Of a stretch of DNA of 64,000 nt, positions 53,261-63,438 are shown in pieces. Each line of letters opens with the position of its first letter. Positions within the stretch are counted from its first letter, which is position 1. Both the position numbers and the translations under genes were made by a program. The notes below the pieces were generated by a model, which saw nothing but the letters and a program-made list of their open reading frames with translations, ran no database searches and was not told where the DNA came from. The stretch is from Exiguobacterium sp. s122 (GTDB lineage: Bacteria > Bacillota > Bacilli > Exiguobacteriales > Exiguobacteriaceae), in contig NZ_JACSMD010000001.1 of assembly GCF_018618475.1 (NCBI RefSeq), positions 868,001 through 932,000 of the forward strand. Direction: 5' to 3'.

Positions 53261-54328
53261 GTGGTTTATAATTTTTCAGCCGGTCCGGGGATGTTGCCCG
53301 CTTCGGTGTTGGAAGAAGTGCAATCACAACTTCTTTCATATGAAGGGAGTGGCGTCTCGATCGTCGAGATGAGCCATCGTTCGTCGACGTTCATGGAAGT
53401 GGTACATGACCTTGAGCACAGGCTTCGCCGCTTGATGCACATACCAGACACGTACGCCGTCCTGTTCCTTCAAGGTGGGGCGACGCTTCAGTTCTCGATG
53501 GTCCCGATGAACTTGCGGAACTCGGGTCGTTTCGCTTATCTCGATAGCGGGACGTGGTCGAAAAAAGCGATGCAAGATGCCAAACCGTTTGGGGACGTCG
53601 TCGTCGTCGGTAGTTCGGCATCGACGAACTATAAGACGCTCCCGGATTGGTCACAACCGATTCATGACGTCGACTATCTTCATCTAACGCTGAACAATAC
53701 AATCGAAGGCACGCGCTATACGACGCTCCCTGAAACGAACGTCCCGCTCGTCGCTGACGTCTCTTCGAATATATTAGCGGAACCGATTGACGTCGAACGA
53801 TTCGGTCTCCTCTATGCCGGGGCTCAGAAAAACATCGGACCGGCCGGCTTGACCGTCGTCATCGTCCGTCGTGACTTACTCCAAGAGCAGGACGTACCGA
53901 GTTACTTGAGCTATGCGCGACACGTTGACACGCTCCTCAACACGCCGGCGACGTTCAGTCTATACGTCGCTGAACGGGTGCTCGCGTGGGTCGAGGCGGA
54001 AGGTGGCGTATCCGAGATGGAGCGTCGCAACCGCGAGAAGAGCGAGCGATTGTATGACGCGCTCGATTCGTCTACGCGGTTCCGTCCGCTCGTGACGGAA
54101 CCATCATGCCGCTCGTTGACGAACATCCCGTTCACGACAGGCGATGACGTCACGGACGAGGCGTTTCGGCAGTTCGCACAAACGCGCGGGTTGATTGAGC
54201 TCGGCGGCCATCGTTCGGTCGGTGGGTTGCGGGCAAGTCTATACAATGCGATGCCGCTTGCGGGCGTCAATCGCTTGATTGAGACGATGCAAGCGTTTGA
54301 ACAGGGGGGACATGATGTTTCACATTAA
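53261..54328 (+). CDS. serC: Phosphoserine aminotransferase SerC
   Basis: This converts 3-phosphohydroxypyruvate and glutamate to phosphoserine in serine synthesis. It starts at GTG 53261 after GGAGGAG and has 355 residues. YNFSAGPGMLPASVLEE at the start, MSHRSSTFMEV, LQGGATLQFSMVPMNL and the PLP lysine in YAGAQKNIGPAGLTVVI are the family signature. The C-terminus contains GHRSVGGLRASLYNAM. It overlaps serA by 14 bases. The order here is serC-serA, next to lepA, which differs from B. subtilis. Confidence 0.96.
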   Translation: MVYNFSAGPGMLPASVLEEVQSQLLSYEGSGVSIVEMSHRSSTFMEVVHDLEHRLRRLMHIPDTYAVLFLQGGATLQFSMVPMNLRNSGRFAYLDSGTWSKKAMQDAKPFGDVVVVGSSASTNYKTLPDWSQPIHDVDYLHLTLNNTIEGTRYTTLPETNVPLVADVSSNILAEPIDVERFGLLYAGAQKNIGPAGLTVVIVRRDLLQEQDVPSYLSYARHVDTLLNTPATFSLYVAERVLAWVEAEGGVSEMERRNREKSERLYDALDSSTRFRPLVTEPSCRSLTNIPFTTGDDVTDEAFRQFAQTRGLIELGGHRSVGGLRASLYNAMPLAGVNRLIETMQAFEQGGHDVSH

Positions 54329-55478
54329 AACGTATAATCAAATTGCAAAAGAAGGGCTCGACCGTTTCGAACCGAGCGAGTATGCCTTGAACACGTCGGA
54401 GCAGGCGGACGCCTGGGTCATTCGAAGCCATGACGTGCACGAGGCCGAGATTCCGCCCTATTTGCTCGCCATCGCCCGCGCCGGTGCGGGTGTCAACAAC
54501 TTGCCGCTCGAACGGCTGGCCCGTCAAGGCGTCGTCGTGTTTCATACCCCGGGAGCGAATGCGAATGCGGTGAAAGAACTCGTGCTCGCGAGCATGCTCC
54601 TATCGGTCCGGCCGATTTTACGAGGCGTCCGTTGGGTGAACGAGCAGACGTTCCCCAACCAGACGCTCCTTGACCGGGCGATGGAGGATGAGAAACGAAA
54701 ATTTGTCGGATCCGAACTTCGTGGTAAGAAAGTTGGGATCGTCGGTCTCGGGGCGATCGGCTCGGCGCTTGCGAGCGACTTGATTCAACTCGGTGTCGAC
54801 GTCGTCGGGTACGACCCGCATCTGTCGGTCGATGGGGCCTGGAACGTCTCGAAGCAAGTCAAACGTGCGCGACATGTGAGCGAACTGCTCGCGGACGTCG
54901 ATTTCTTGTCGATTCATATGCCGCTCACGCCAGAGACGCGTGGAATCATCGACGCCACGTGGTTCAATCAAATGAAACGAGGGACGACCGTGTTGAACTT
55001 TGCGCGTGGCGAGCTGGTGAACGACGGTGACTTATTGAACGCACTCGACGGGAACGTCGCAACGTATATTACCGATTTCCCGAAACATGACCTCCTCGGA
55101 CATCCACGCGTCGTCGCGTTCCCGCATCTCGGGGCGTCGACGAAGGAATCTGAAGTGAACTGTGCCGTCCAAGCGGTCGACACGTTGAAGACTTATTTAG
55201 AAACCGGCAACATCCGTCACTCGGCGAACTTTCCTGACACCGAGCTGCCGTATATCGGCAAACGTCGGCTCGCCGTTCTCCACTTGAACGTTCCGAACAT
55301 GGTCGGACAAATCGCGAGCCGGCTGGCTGAGAACGCCATCAACATCGACAACATGGTGAACCGGAGCCGAGGGGACGTGGCGTATACGCTAATCGACATC
55401 GATAATCACCAAAACGAGAAGTTGTCGGTCCATGCACTATATGACATCGAGGGCGTCATGCGCGTCCGTGAATTTTAA
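54315..55478 (+). CDS. serA: D-3-phosphoglycerate dehydrogenase SerA
   Basis: This oxidises 3-phosphoglycerate to 3-phosphohydroxypyruvate, the first step of serine synthesis. From ATG 54315 (five bases after a G-run; ATG 54312 is possible) it has 387 residues. The substrate domain has GAGVNNLPLERLARQGV, the NAD-binding domain GLGAIGSALASDL, the catalytic Arg is in NFARGELVNDG and the His in FPHLGASTKESE. The C-terminal ACT domain (about 315-387, LNVPNMVGQIASRL) suggests serine feedback. It lacks the intervening domain of long SerA forms. It is coupled to serC by overlap. Confidence 0.95.
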   Translation: MFHIKTYNQIAKEGLDRFEPSEYALNTSEQADAWVIRSHDVHEAEIPPYLLAIARAGAGVNNLPLERLARQGVVVFHTPGANANAVKELVLASMLLSVRPILRGVRWVNEQTFPNQTLLDRAMEDEKRKFVGSELRGKKVGIVGLGAIGSALASDLIQLGVDVVGYDPHLSVDGAWNVSKQVKRARHVSELLADVDFLSIHMPLTPETRGIIDATWFNQMKRGTTVLNFARGELVNDGDLLNALDGNVATYITDFPKHDLLGHPRVVAFPHLGASTKESEVNCAVQAVDTLKTYLETGNIRHSANFPDTELPYIGKRRLAVLHLNVPNMVGQIASRLAENAINIDNMVNRSRGDVAYTLIDIDNHQNEKLSVHALYDIEGVMRVREF

Positions 55479-55490
55479 GGAGGAAGAGAG

Positions 55491-56675
55491 ATGGTCATCT
55501 TTAAACCGTTTGCCCCGTATGTGCCGCATCATGCGGAAAGCGTCGCCGCCGATCCGTATGACGTCGTCTCGGTCGAAGAGGCGAAACGAACGCTACAAAC
55601 TTATCCGAATTCGTTTCTTGCGGTCGATAAGCCGGAAGTGTTTGACGAAGGCATGTCGTTACACGAGTGGGGACGTCGAGCGAGGCAAGAGCTCGAACGG
55701 CTCTACGCCACTGAACTGTCTAAACGCGAGGAAGGGTTTTACGTGTATCGGTTAACCGACCAAGGTCGGGTTCAGACCGGACTCGTCGCCACGTTTTCCG
55801 TGAACGATTACGCCGCTGGCCGCATCAAGATTCACGAGCATACGCGAAAAGCGAAAGAAGAAGAGCGCGTCGAACACGTGACGGCGACACGAGCCCACAC
55901 CGGGCCGATTCTCCTGAGCCACGCCCCAGATGAAGGGGTACGGCGCATCTTAGCCGACGCGACCGCCGGGGAGCCGCTGTTCGCGTTCACGGACGATCGA
56001 GGGGTCGTCCATGAAGGGTACGCCGTCCCATCGAAGGATCGAGCGCGGCTCATCATGCTCGGGGCAAGCATACCGGCCGTCTATATCGCAGATGGACACC
56101 ATCGGGCGAAAGCGGCAGCGGTCGTGGCTTCGAACGCGTCGTCAGGAGAAACGTCAAAACTTGAGCGTGATCATTTTCTCGGCGTCCTCTTCCCGAGCGA
56201 TGAGTTGACGATTTTACCGTACCATCGCGTCCTATACGATGTGGCGCCGGAAGAGGTGGCGTCGCTCTTAGACGGCCTCTCCTTCAGTTACGAGATTGAA
56301 GCGACGGATAAAATCTTTGTTCCGACTACGGGTGCGACGTTCGGGTTGGCTTATCGCGGAGAGCATTACAAGCTAACGAAGCGACAAGACGTCGATGCAA
56401 TAGACGTCGCGACGCTCCAGCGCGATATTCTTGAGCCGTACTTTCATGTCGAGGACGTCCGGACCGACGAACGGATTGATTTTGTCGGCGGAAAAGAGGC
56501 CATCACGCGACTCGTTGCCTTATCGGAGCGACCGGACGTCGTCGTCTTGACGTGTCCGGCGACGGCGATGAAGGAACTGATGCGCGTCGCGGACGGAGCC
56601 GGGCAAATGCCGCCGAAATCGACATGGTTCGAACCGAAACTGAAGAGCGGACTATTCATCCACCGATTCGACTGA
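55491..56675 (+). CDS. DUF1015 family protein of the serine operon
   Basis: This cytosolic protein has 394 residues and belongs to DUF1015, often found beside serA. FKPFAPYVPHHAESVAADPYD opens it, with the family's PYD element. A central YIADGHHRAKAAAVV resembles the DGHHR motif of ParB/sulfiredoxin-fold enzymes, which include the serine kinase SerK. DHFLGVLFPSDELTILPYHR follows, and PPKSTWFEPKLKSGLFIHRF ends it. AAGGAGGAAG precedes the ATG, 12 bases after serA. Since no serB is present, a role at the phosphoserine-serine step is attractive, but this is inference; no enzymatic proof is visible. Confidence 0.82.
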   Translation: MVIFKPFAPYVPHHAESVAADPYDVVSVEEAKRTLQTYPNSFLAVDKPEVFDEGMSLHEWGRRARQELERLYATELSKREEGFYVYRLTDQGRVQTGLVATFSVNDYAAGRIKIHEHTRKAKEEERVEHVTATRAHTGPILLSHAPDEGVRRILADATAGEPLFAFTDDRGVVHEGYAVPSKDRARLIMLGASIPAVYIADGHHRAKAAAVVASNASSGETSKLERDHFLGVLFPSDELTILPYHRVLYDVAPEEVASLLDGLSFSYEIEATDKIFVPTTGATFGLAYRGEHYKLTKRQDVDAIDVATLQRDILEPYFHVEDVRTDERIDFVGGKEAITRLVALSERPDVVVLTCPATAMKELMRVADGAGQMPPKSTWFEPKLKSGLFIHRFD

Positions 56676-56742
56676 ACACGCATAGTGGCATCGCGGCGCA
56701 AAAAACGTTATAAATGGAAAGAGAAGAAAGGGGTGGCCGCTT

Positions 56743-57900
56743 ATGGCTAAAGCCGTATATCTTCACATTCCATTTTGTGAACATATTTGCTATTACTGCG
56801 ATTTCAACAAGGTGTTCTTGAAGAACCAACCGGTTGATGATTATTTAGATGCGTTAGAACGCGAAATTATCCTGTCGCTTGAGCACTATCCGACGGATGA
56901 GATTGAGACAATTTTTATCGGAGGCGGGACACCGACCGCGCTCAATGAGGCGCAGATGAAACGTCTCATGGATATGGTTGAGCGACACCTGTTGCCGCTT
57001 GCGACGTCGACGCTTGAGTATTCCGTCGAAGCGAATCCGAACTTCGTTAGTCTCGAGAAACTCGATACGATGAAGCGAGGGGGTGTCAATCGCCTCAGTT
57101 TCGGCGTGCAGACGTTTGATGACGGCGGTTTGGAACGGATTGGCCGGACGCATCGGGCCGATGATGTTTTCCACACCGTCAACGAGGCGGCGAAACGGTT
57201 CGATAACATTTCCATCGACCTCATGTTCGGTCTCCCTGAACAGACGCTCGAACAAATCGAGCGTGACTTGGACTTGGCGTTCAAGCTGCCGATTCAACAC
57301 GTTTCCTCATACTCGTTGATTCTCGAGCCGCATACCGTTTTCGCGATTCAAGAGCGAAAAGGCAAGCTTCGGTTGCCGGGCGAAGACATCGAAGTCGCGA
57401 TGTATTTGAAAGTGATGGAGACGCTCGAGAAGCATGGGTTGAAGCAGTATGAGATTTCGAACTACAGTCTTGATGGACGGGAGAGCCGTCACAACCAAGT
57501 GTATTGGCGCAACGAAGAGTATTATGGCTTCGGCGCCGGGGCGCACAGTTATTTGAACGGGGAGCGTCGGGCGAACATCGCACCCATCCCGCACTATATT
57601 AAAGCGGAAGGGTTACCGGTTCGCAATACGACGCCGCTCGAGATGGTCGAGAAGATGGAAGAGGAGCTTTTCCTCGGTCTTCGCATGCGTTCTGGTGTAG
57701 CCTTCGAGACGTTTGAAGCGAAGTACGGCAAGTCGATGGAAGTCGTGTTCGGTCACGTCTTGGCTGACCTTGAAGCGAAGCAGTTAATCGAACGGACAGA
57801 CACACACGTCCGTCTGACCAAGTCGGGTCTTCCGCTCGCCAACGAGGCGTTTGCTGCGTTCATCGGTGAAGCCCGCGTCGATGTCGATGCGGTCCAGTAA
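56743..57900 (+). CDS. hemW: Radical SAM heme chaperone HemW
   Basis: This is a HemN-like radical SAM protein that hands heme to target enzymes rather than oxidising coproporphyrinogen. It has 385 residues. The cluster motif is at Cys12, Cys16 and Cys19 (CEHICYYCDF), lacking the fourth Cys of HemN, which marks HemW. FIGGGTPTALNEAQM is the AdoMet-binding motif, and RLSFGVQTFDD and EISNYSLDGRESRHNQVYW are family stretches. AAAGGGGTGG precedes the ATG. The position between lepA and hrcA is conserved, though three serine-related genes are inserted upstream. Confidence 0.94.
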   Translation: MAKAVYLHIPFCEHICYYCDFNKVFLKNQPVDDYLDALEREIILSLEHYPTDEIETIFIGGGTPTALNEAQMKRLMDMVERHLLPLATSTLEYSVEANPNFVSLEKLDTMKRGGVNRLSFGVQTFDDGGLERIGRTHRADDVFHTVNEAAKRFDNISIDLMFGLPEQTLEQIERDLDLAFKLPIQHVSSYSLILEPHTVFAIQERKGKLRLPGEDIEVAMYLKVMETLEKHGLKQYEISNYSLDGRESRHNQVYWRNEEYYGFGAGAHSYLNGERRANIAPIPHYIKAEGLPVRNTTPLEMVEKMEEELFLGLRMRSGVAFETFEAKYGKSMEVVFGHVLADLEAKQLIERTDTHVRLTKSGLPLANEAFAAFIGEARVDVDAVQ

Positions 57901-57911
57901 ATGGCGCATAC

Positions 57912-57942
57912 AAAAAGGGAATCCACAATGGATTCCCTTTTT
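57912..57942. terminator. Bidirectional terminator between hemW and the YktB-type gene
   Basis: AAAAAGGGAATCC and GGATTCCCTTTTT pair perfectly around ACAAT. A and T runs on both sides allow use on both strands. Confidence 0.93.
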
Positions 57943-57945
57943 GCG

Positions 57946-58551
57946 TTATAAGACGAGGTCGCGATAAATCGGCGTAAGCCGGCTAAACGTGTCCTCGACG
58001 AGCGCGAGGAAGGCTGCCTCGTTTTGGAGGATGGACGCATCGGCCGGAAGTTGGCGACCGATTAAAAAGTCGGCTTTCTTCACTTCTTTGAACCGCTCTA
58101 AAATCGTGTCAATCGCCTCTTGAGAAGTATCTTCAAGTAGGAACGCTTCCTTCTTCATATGGTCACCGGCAATGTGGAAGTCCGGGAACGCCGTCTTGAC
58201 GTCAATCTTCATGAGACGTTCAGCAATGGCTGCCTTGTTCGGCATCTCATAGATGAACGCGAGCCAGACGAAGACCCGATCGTCGAATAGACCGACCTGG
58301 AAGTGCGGGTGTTTCTTGTAGCCGCGTTTGTCGTGGCAAATGGCCATCCACGTATCTTTCGGCGGATTGACCGTACGGCGCGCGTGTTTGGCGACGTGCA
58401 GGTAAAGGGGGATTCCGACGTCCGCTTCAAGTTGTGGACCGACTTCCTCATAGATTTGATGGAAGAGCGGCTGAATCGTCGAACGAATGCCGTCCATGCG
58501 CGCATCGAGTCCATCTTGTGTGAATACGTCAAATTGTTGTGTTGTAAACAT
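57946..58551 (-). CDS. DUF1054 family protein (YktB-like)
   Basis: This soluble protein of 201 residues belongs to the YktB/DUF1054 family of Bacillales. FTTQQFDVFTQDGLDARMDGI at the start (short form FDVFTQDGLDARM), VAKHARRTVNPPKDTW, and WMAICHDKRGYKKHPHFQVG are characteristic. The C-terminus has DFLIGRQLPADASIL. GAGGTGATGAG precedes the ATG. In B. subtilis yktB lies elsewhere; here it is inserted between hemW and hrcA on the opposite strand. The function is unknown. Confidence 0.85.
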   Translation of the reverse strand: MFTTQQFDVFTQDGLDARMDGIRSTIQPLFHQIYEEVGPQLEADVGIPLYLHVAKHARRTVNPPKDTWMAICHDKRGYKKHPHFQVGLFDDRVFVWLAFIYEMPNKAAIAERLMKIDVKTAFPDFHIAGDHMKKEAFLLEDTSQEAIDTILERFKEVKKADFLIGRQLPADASILQNEAAFLALVEDTFSRLTPIYRDLVL

Positions 58552-58640
58552 CTCATCACCTCATTTCGTATGATACCGAAATGAATCGAAAGATGCATCG
58601 GCGGCGACTTCAATAATGAGTAAAAAATATAGCGAATGAA

Positions 58641-58668
58641 TTGACAAATATGGAGAACATGATAATAT
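58641..58668 (+). promoter_or_regulatory. Promoter of hrcA-grpE-dnaK
   Basis: TTGACA (58641-58646), 16 bases, TAATAT (58663-58668), a sigma-A promoter. The CIRCE element begins 12 bases downstream. Confidence 0.85.
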
Positions 58669-58679
58669 TTGAAGTGTGA

Positions 58680-58706
58680 TTAGCACTCAGTAAATATGAG
58701 TGCTAA
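58680..58706 (+). promoter_or_regulatory. CIRCE operator
   Basis: TTAGCACTC-N9-GAGTGCTAA, an exact CIRCE inverted repeat, the HrcA-binding site. It covers the transcription start region of the heat-shock operon. No second CIRCE was seen in the window. Confidence 0.98.
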
Positions 58707-58742
58707 TAAAGCGAGGCCAACCATTCGGAGAGGAGTGAGGAC

Positions 58743-59765
58743 GTGCTGACAGAGAGACAGTTGCTCATTTTACGAGCCATCATTGATGACTACATTCAAA
58801 CAGCGCAACCGGTCGGGTCGCGGACACTATCGAAACGAGACGACCTTTCGTTCAGTTCAGCGACGATTCGAAACGATATGGCTGATTTGGAAGATTTAGG
58901 TCTGATCGAGAAGCCGCACACTTCAGCCGGACGCATTCCTTCTGAGGTCGGTTATCGCTATTATGTTGACCATCTCGTTGAGAAGCGAGTGATTGATGAG
59001 CGGGAAACGCATCATCTCGGTGAACGGTTACGGGCGTCCGCGCAAGAGTCGGATTTGCTCATTCGCCAAGCCGCCGACCTTCTCTCTGATTTGACCAACT
59101 ATACGACGGTCGCACTCGGTCCGAACAGTCAAATGAATCGTCTGGCCCGAATCGACTTGATGCCACTCGATGAACGGCGCGGCGTCGTGTTGATTTTAAC
59201 GGACCAAGGTCACGTTGAGCATCGGACGGTCGTCTTTGAATCACCGATGGCACCGGACATGATTGAGGAGATGATTCGCTTCTTGAACGATCGGTTGAAA
59301 GGAACACCAATCGGACAGTTGAAATCACGTCTCAGCGAGGAAGTCTCAACGCTTCAGCTCGCGAATCGAGAACAGTATGAGCATATGCTGCAACTGATTC
59401 AATCGACTGCCGGATTGCAACATCCCACCTCGCTCTACTTAGGTGGGAAGAAGAACATCTTCAATCAACCGGAGTTTCAAACGCTCGACACGCTCCGCCC
59501 GTTCCTAGAATGGATCGATGAACAGGAGCGGTTGACCGATTGGCTCGAATCGTTGCCAAACCGTGAGATTTATGTGAGCATTGGGAGCGAGAACGGCATC
59601 CTAGCGCTTCAAAACTGTAGCGTCATCACGTCGGACTATACGCTCGACGGGAAGACGTTCGGTACGATCGCGATGATTGGACCGACACGGATGGACTATC
59701 GGCACGGTGTCCAGATGATGGGACAATTAATTGAAGCGCTCAGGCGAACGAAATTAGAAGAGTGA
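58743..59765 (+). CDS. hrcA: Heat-inducible repressor HrcA
   Basis: This represses the dnaK and groE operons by binding CIRCE, with GroEL assisting. It has 340 residues from GTG 58743, preceded by GGAGTGAGG. An N-terminal winged helix ([20 protein letters not shown], then [20 protein letters not shown]) is followed by [20 protein letters not shown] and the GAF-like dimer domain. [20 protein letters not shown] lies near the C-terminus. It overlaps the grpE region, and autoregulation follows from the CIRCE upstream. Confidence 0.97.
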   Translation: MLTERQLLILRAIIDDYIQTAQPVGSRTLSKRDDLSFSSATIRNDMADLEDLGLIEKPHTSAGRIPSEVGYRYYVDHLVEKRVIDERETHHLGERLRASAQESDLLIRQAADLLSDLTNYTTVALGPNSQMNRLARIDLMPLDERRGVVLILTDQGHVEHRTVVFESPMAPDMIEEMIRFLNDRLKGTPIGQLKSRLSEEVSTLQLANREQYEHMLQLIQSTAGLQHPTSLYLGGKKNIFNQPEFQTLDTLRPFLEWIDEQERLTDWLESLPNREIYVSIGSENGILALQNCSVITSDYTLDGKTFGTIAMIGPTRMDYRHGVQMMGQLIEALRRTKLEE

Positions 59766-59782
59766 CGGAAAGGAGCCTCAAC

Positions 59783-60358
59783 ATGACAGTTGACAACCAG
59801 AACGGTCCAGATAAGGACGAAGTGCTCGAAGAGAAAGATTTTGAGCCGAAACAAGAAGCCGCTGAAGTCGAAGGAGACGAGGTTTCAAATGCTCAGAATG
59901 TGGAAGAAAGTTCTGAGGGGACGGATTATGAAAAAGAAATCGAAACGCTAAAAGCGAGCGAGCTTCGCATTCGCGCTGATTTTGACAACTTCCGCCGTCG
60001 CACGAACGAAGAGAACGCGAAACGCATCAAGTTCGCTTCACAGTCGGTCGTCGAGAAGTTGATTCCGCTACTGGATAACTTTGAGCGGGCGCTTCAAGTC
60101 GAAGCGACGTCCGACGATGCGAAACAAATCCAAGCGGGCGTAGATATGATTCATCGCCAGCTTCTCGATGTATTGAACGGGGAACAAGTCGAGGCGATCG
60201 ACGCGGTCGGTCAAACGTTTGACCCGAATTTCCATCAAGCGGTCATGCAGGAGCCGAGCGATGAGTTCGAATCTGGCGTCGTGACGATGGAACTACAAAA
60301 AGGGTACACGATGCACGGGCGCGTCATTCGTCCGAGCATGGTAAAAGTCGCAGAATAA
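59783..60358 (+). CDS. grpE: Nucleotide exchange factor GrpE
   Basis: This releases ADP from DnaK and acts as its thermosensor. From the ATG after AAAGGAG it has 191 residues. An acidic, disordered N-terminus (1-55) is followed by a long helix (YEKEIETLKASELRIRADFD then FRRRTNEENAKRIKF) and the C-terminal beta domain with GQTFDPNFHQAVMQEP and VVTMELQKGYTMHGRVIRPS (family signature). It stands between hrcA and dnaK. Confidence 0.98.
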   Translation: MTVDNQNGPDKDEVLEEKDFEPKQEAAEVEGDEVSNAQNVEESSEGTDYEKEIETLKASELRIRADFDNFRRRTNEENAKRIKFASQSVVEKLIPLLDNFERALQVEATSDDAKQIQAGVDMIHRQLLDVLNGEQVEAIDAVGQTFDPNFHQAVMQEPSDEFESGVVTMELQKGYTMHGRVIRPSMVKVAE

Positions 60359-60372
60359 CATTACTTAACTAG

Positions 60373-62211
<1,839 letters not shown>

Positions 62212-62229
62212 TAAAACTGATGGGAGGGC

Positions 62230-62260
62230 GCCAAAGCAGGTTTCTGCTTTGGCTCTTTCT
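62230..62260 (+). terminator. Terminator between dnaK and dnaJ
   Basis: GCCAAAGCAG and CTGCTTTGGC form a perfect 10-bp stem around GTTT, then TCTTTCT. The poor T-run suggests partial termination, lowering dnaJ relative to dnaK. Confidence 0.75.
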
Positions 62261-62316
62261 ATGTTAAGGTAGAATCGGTAAATTCGAACTTTAAAGACGA
62301 GATAGGAGAGACTGAC

Positions 62317-63420
62317 GTGGCGAAACGAGATTATTATGAAGTGCTTGGCCTAGATAAATCGGCCTCGGCGCAAGACATTAAACGAGCGTATCGGAAGCTC
62401 GCGCGAGAATATCATCCAGACATTAACCAAGAGCCGGATGCGGCAGATAAATTCAAAGAGATCGGCGAGGCGTATGAAGTATTGTCCGATGAGCAGAAAC
62501 GGGCCCAATACGACCGATTTGGTTTTGAAGGGGCGAGCCAGTTCGGTGGCGGCGACTTCCAAGGTGGATTTGGTGACATTTTCGACATGTTCTTCGGTGG
62601 CGGCGGACGCCGTCAAGATCCGAACGCGCCGCGTCGAGGGGAAGACTATCAATATGTCGTCGACCTCGACTTCATGGAAAGCGTGACGGGTAAGACGGAG
62701 ACAATCGAACTCGAGATTGAAGTCGAATGTGACACGTGTATGGGCAGTGGTGCCAAACCGGGGACGAAACCAGAGACGTGCGGCCGTTGTGGTGGTAGTG
62801 GGGTCGAGACGGTTGAACAGAATACGATTCTCGGCCGGATGGTCAACCAACGGCCATGTAGTCAATGTCACGGGACAGGGAAGACGATTAAAGAAAAGTG
62901 TCCGACGTGTCACGGTTCAGGCCACGTCAAGAAGAAGCAACGTGTGGAAGTGAAAATTCCAGCTGGGATTGACAACGGCCAACAGATTCGGATGTCTGGA
63001 AAAGGCGGTCCTGGTTTTAATGGCGGACCGGCTGGAGATTTATACGTCGTCGTCCGTGTCCGCGGTCATGAGATTTTTGAGCGCGTCGACCAACATATCG
63101 CAATGGAGATGCCGGTCACGTTCGCTCAGGCAGCACTTGGCGCCGAAATCGAAGTGCCGACCGTCCACGGAAAAGTCAGCTTGAAAGTCCCGGCCGGCAC
63201 ACAGACCGGATCGAAATTCCGTCTTCGCGGAAAAGGGATGCCGAGCGTCCGCGGTGGTGGCCATGGGGATCAATACGTGACCATCGTCGTCATGACCCCG
63301 ACGAATATGACGGACCGACAAAAAGAGCTACTTCGTGAGTTCGAAGAGATCGGTGGAGAAGCAGGTGTCGAAGAACAACATGGATTGTTCCAAAAAATGA
63401 AAAAGTTTTTTAGTCACTAA
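62317..63420 (+). CDS. dnaJ: Co-chaperone DnaJ (Hsp40)
   Basis: This stimulates DnaK ATPase and delivers substrates. It starts at GTG 62317 after AGGAGAG and has 367 residues. The J domain (1-70) carries the HPD motif in [13 protein letters not shown], then a Gly/Phe-rich stretch. Four zinc repeats follow: [24 protein letters not shown] and CPTCHGSG. The C-terminal substrate domains include [21 protein letters not shown] possible -10 (TAGAAT) lies about 45 bases upstream, so dnaJ may have its own promoter. Confidence 0.98.
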   Translation: MAKRDYYEVLGLDKSASAQDIKRAYRKLAREYHPDINQEPDAADKFKEIGEAYEVLSDEQKRAQYDRFGFEGASQFGGGDFQGGFGDIFDMFFGGGGRRQDPNAPRRGEDYQYVVDLDFMESVTGKTETIELEIEVECDTCMGSGAKPGTKPETCGRCGGSGVETVEQNTILGRMVNQRPCSQCHGTGKTIKEKCPTCHGSGHVKKKQRVEVKIPAGIDNGQQIRMSGKGGPGFNGGPAGDLYVVVRVRGHEIFERVDQHIAMEMPVTFAQAALGAEIEVPTVHGKVSLKVPAGTQTGSKFRLRGKGMPSVRGGGHGDQYVTIVVMTPTNMTDRQKELLREFEEIGGEAGVEEQHGLFQKMKKFFSH

Positions 63421-63438
63421 AAGGAGCGTGTTCAAGCG

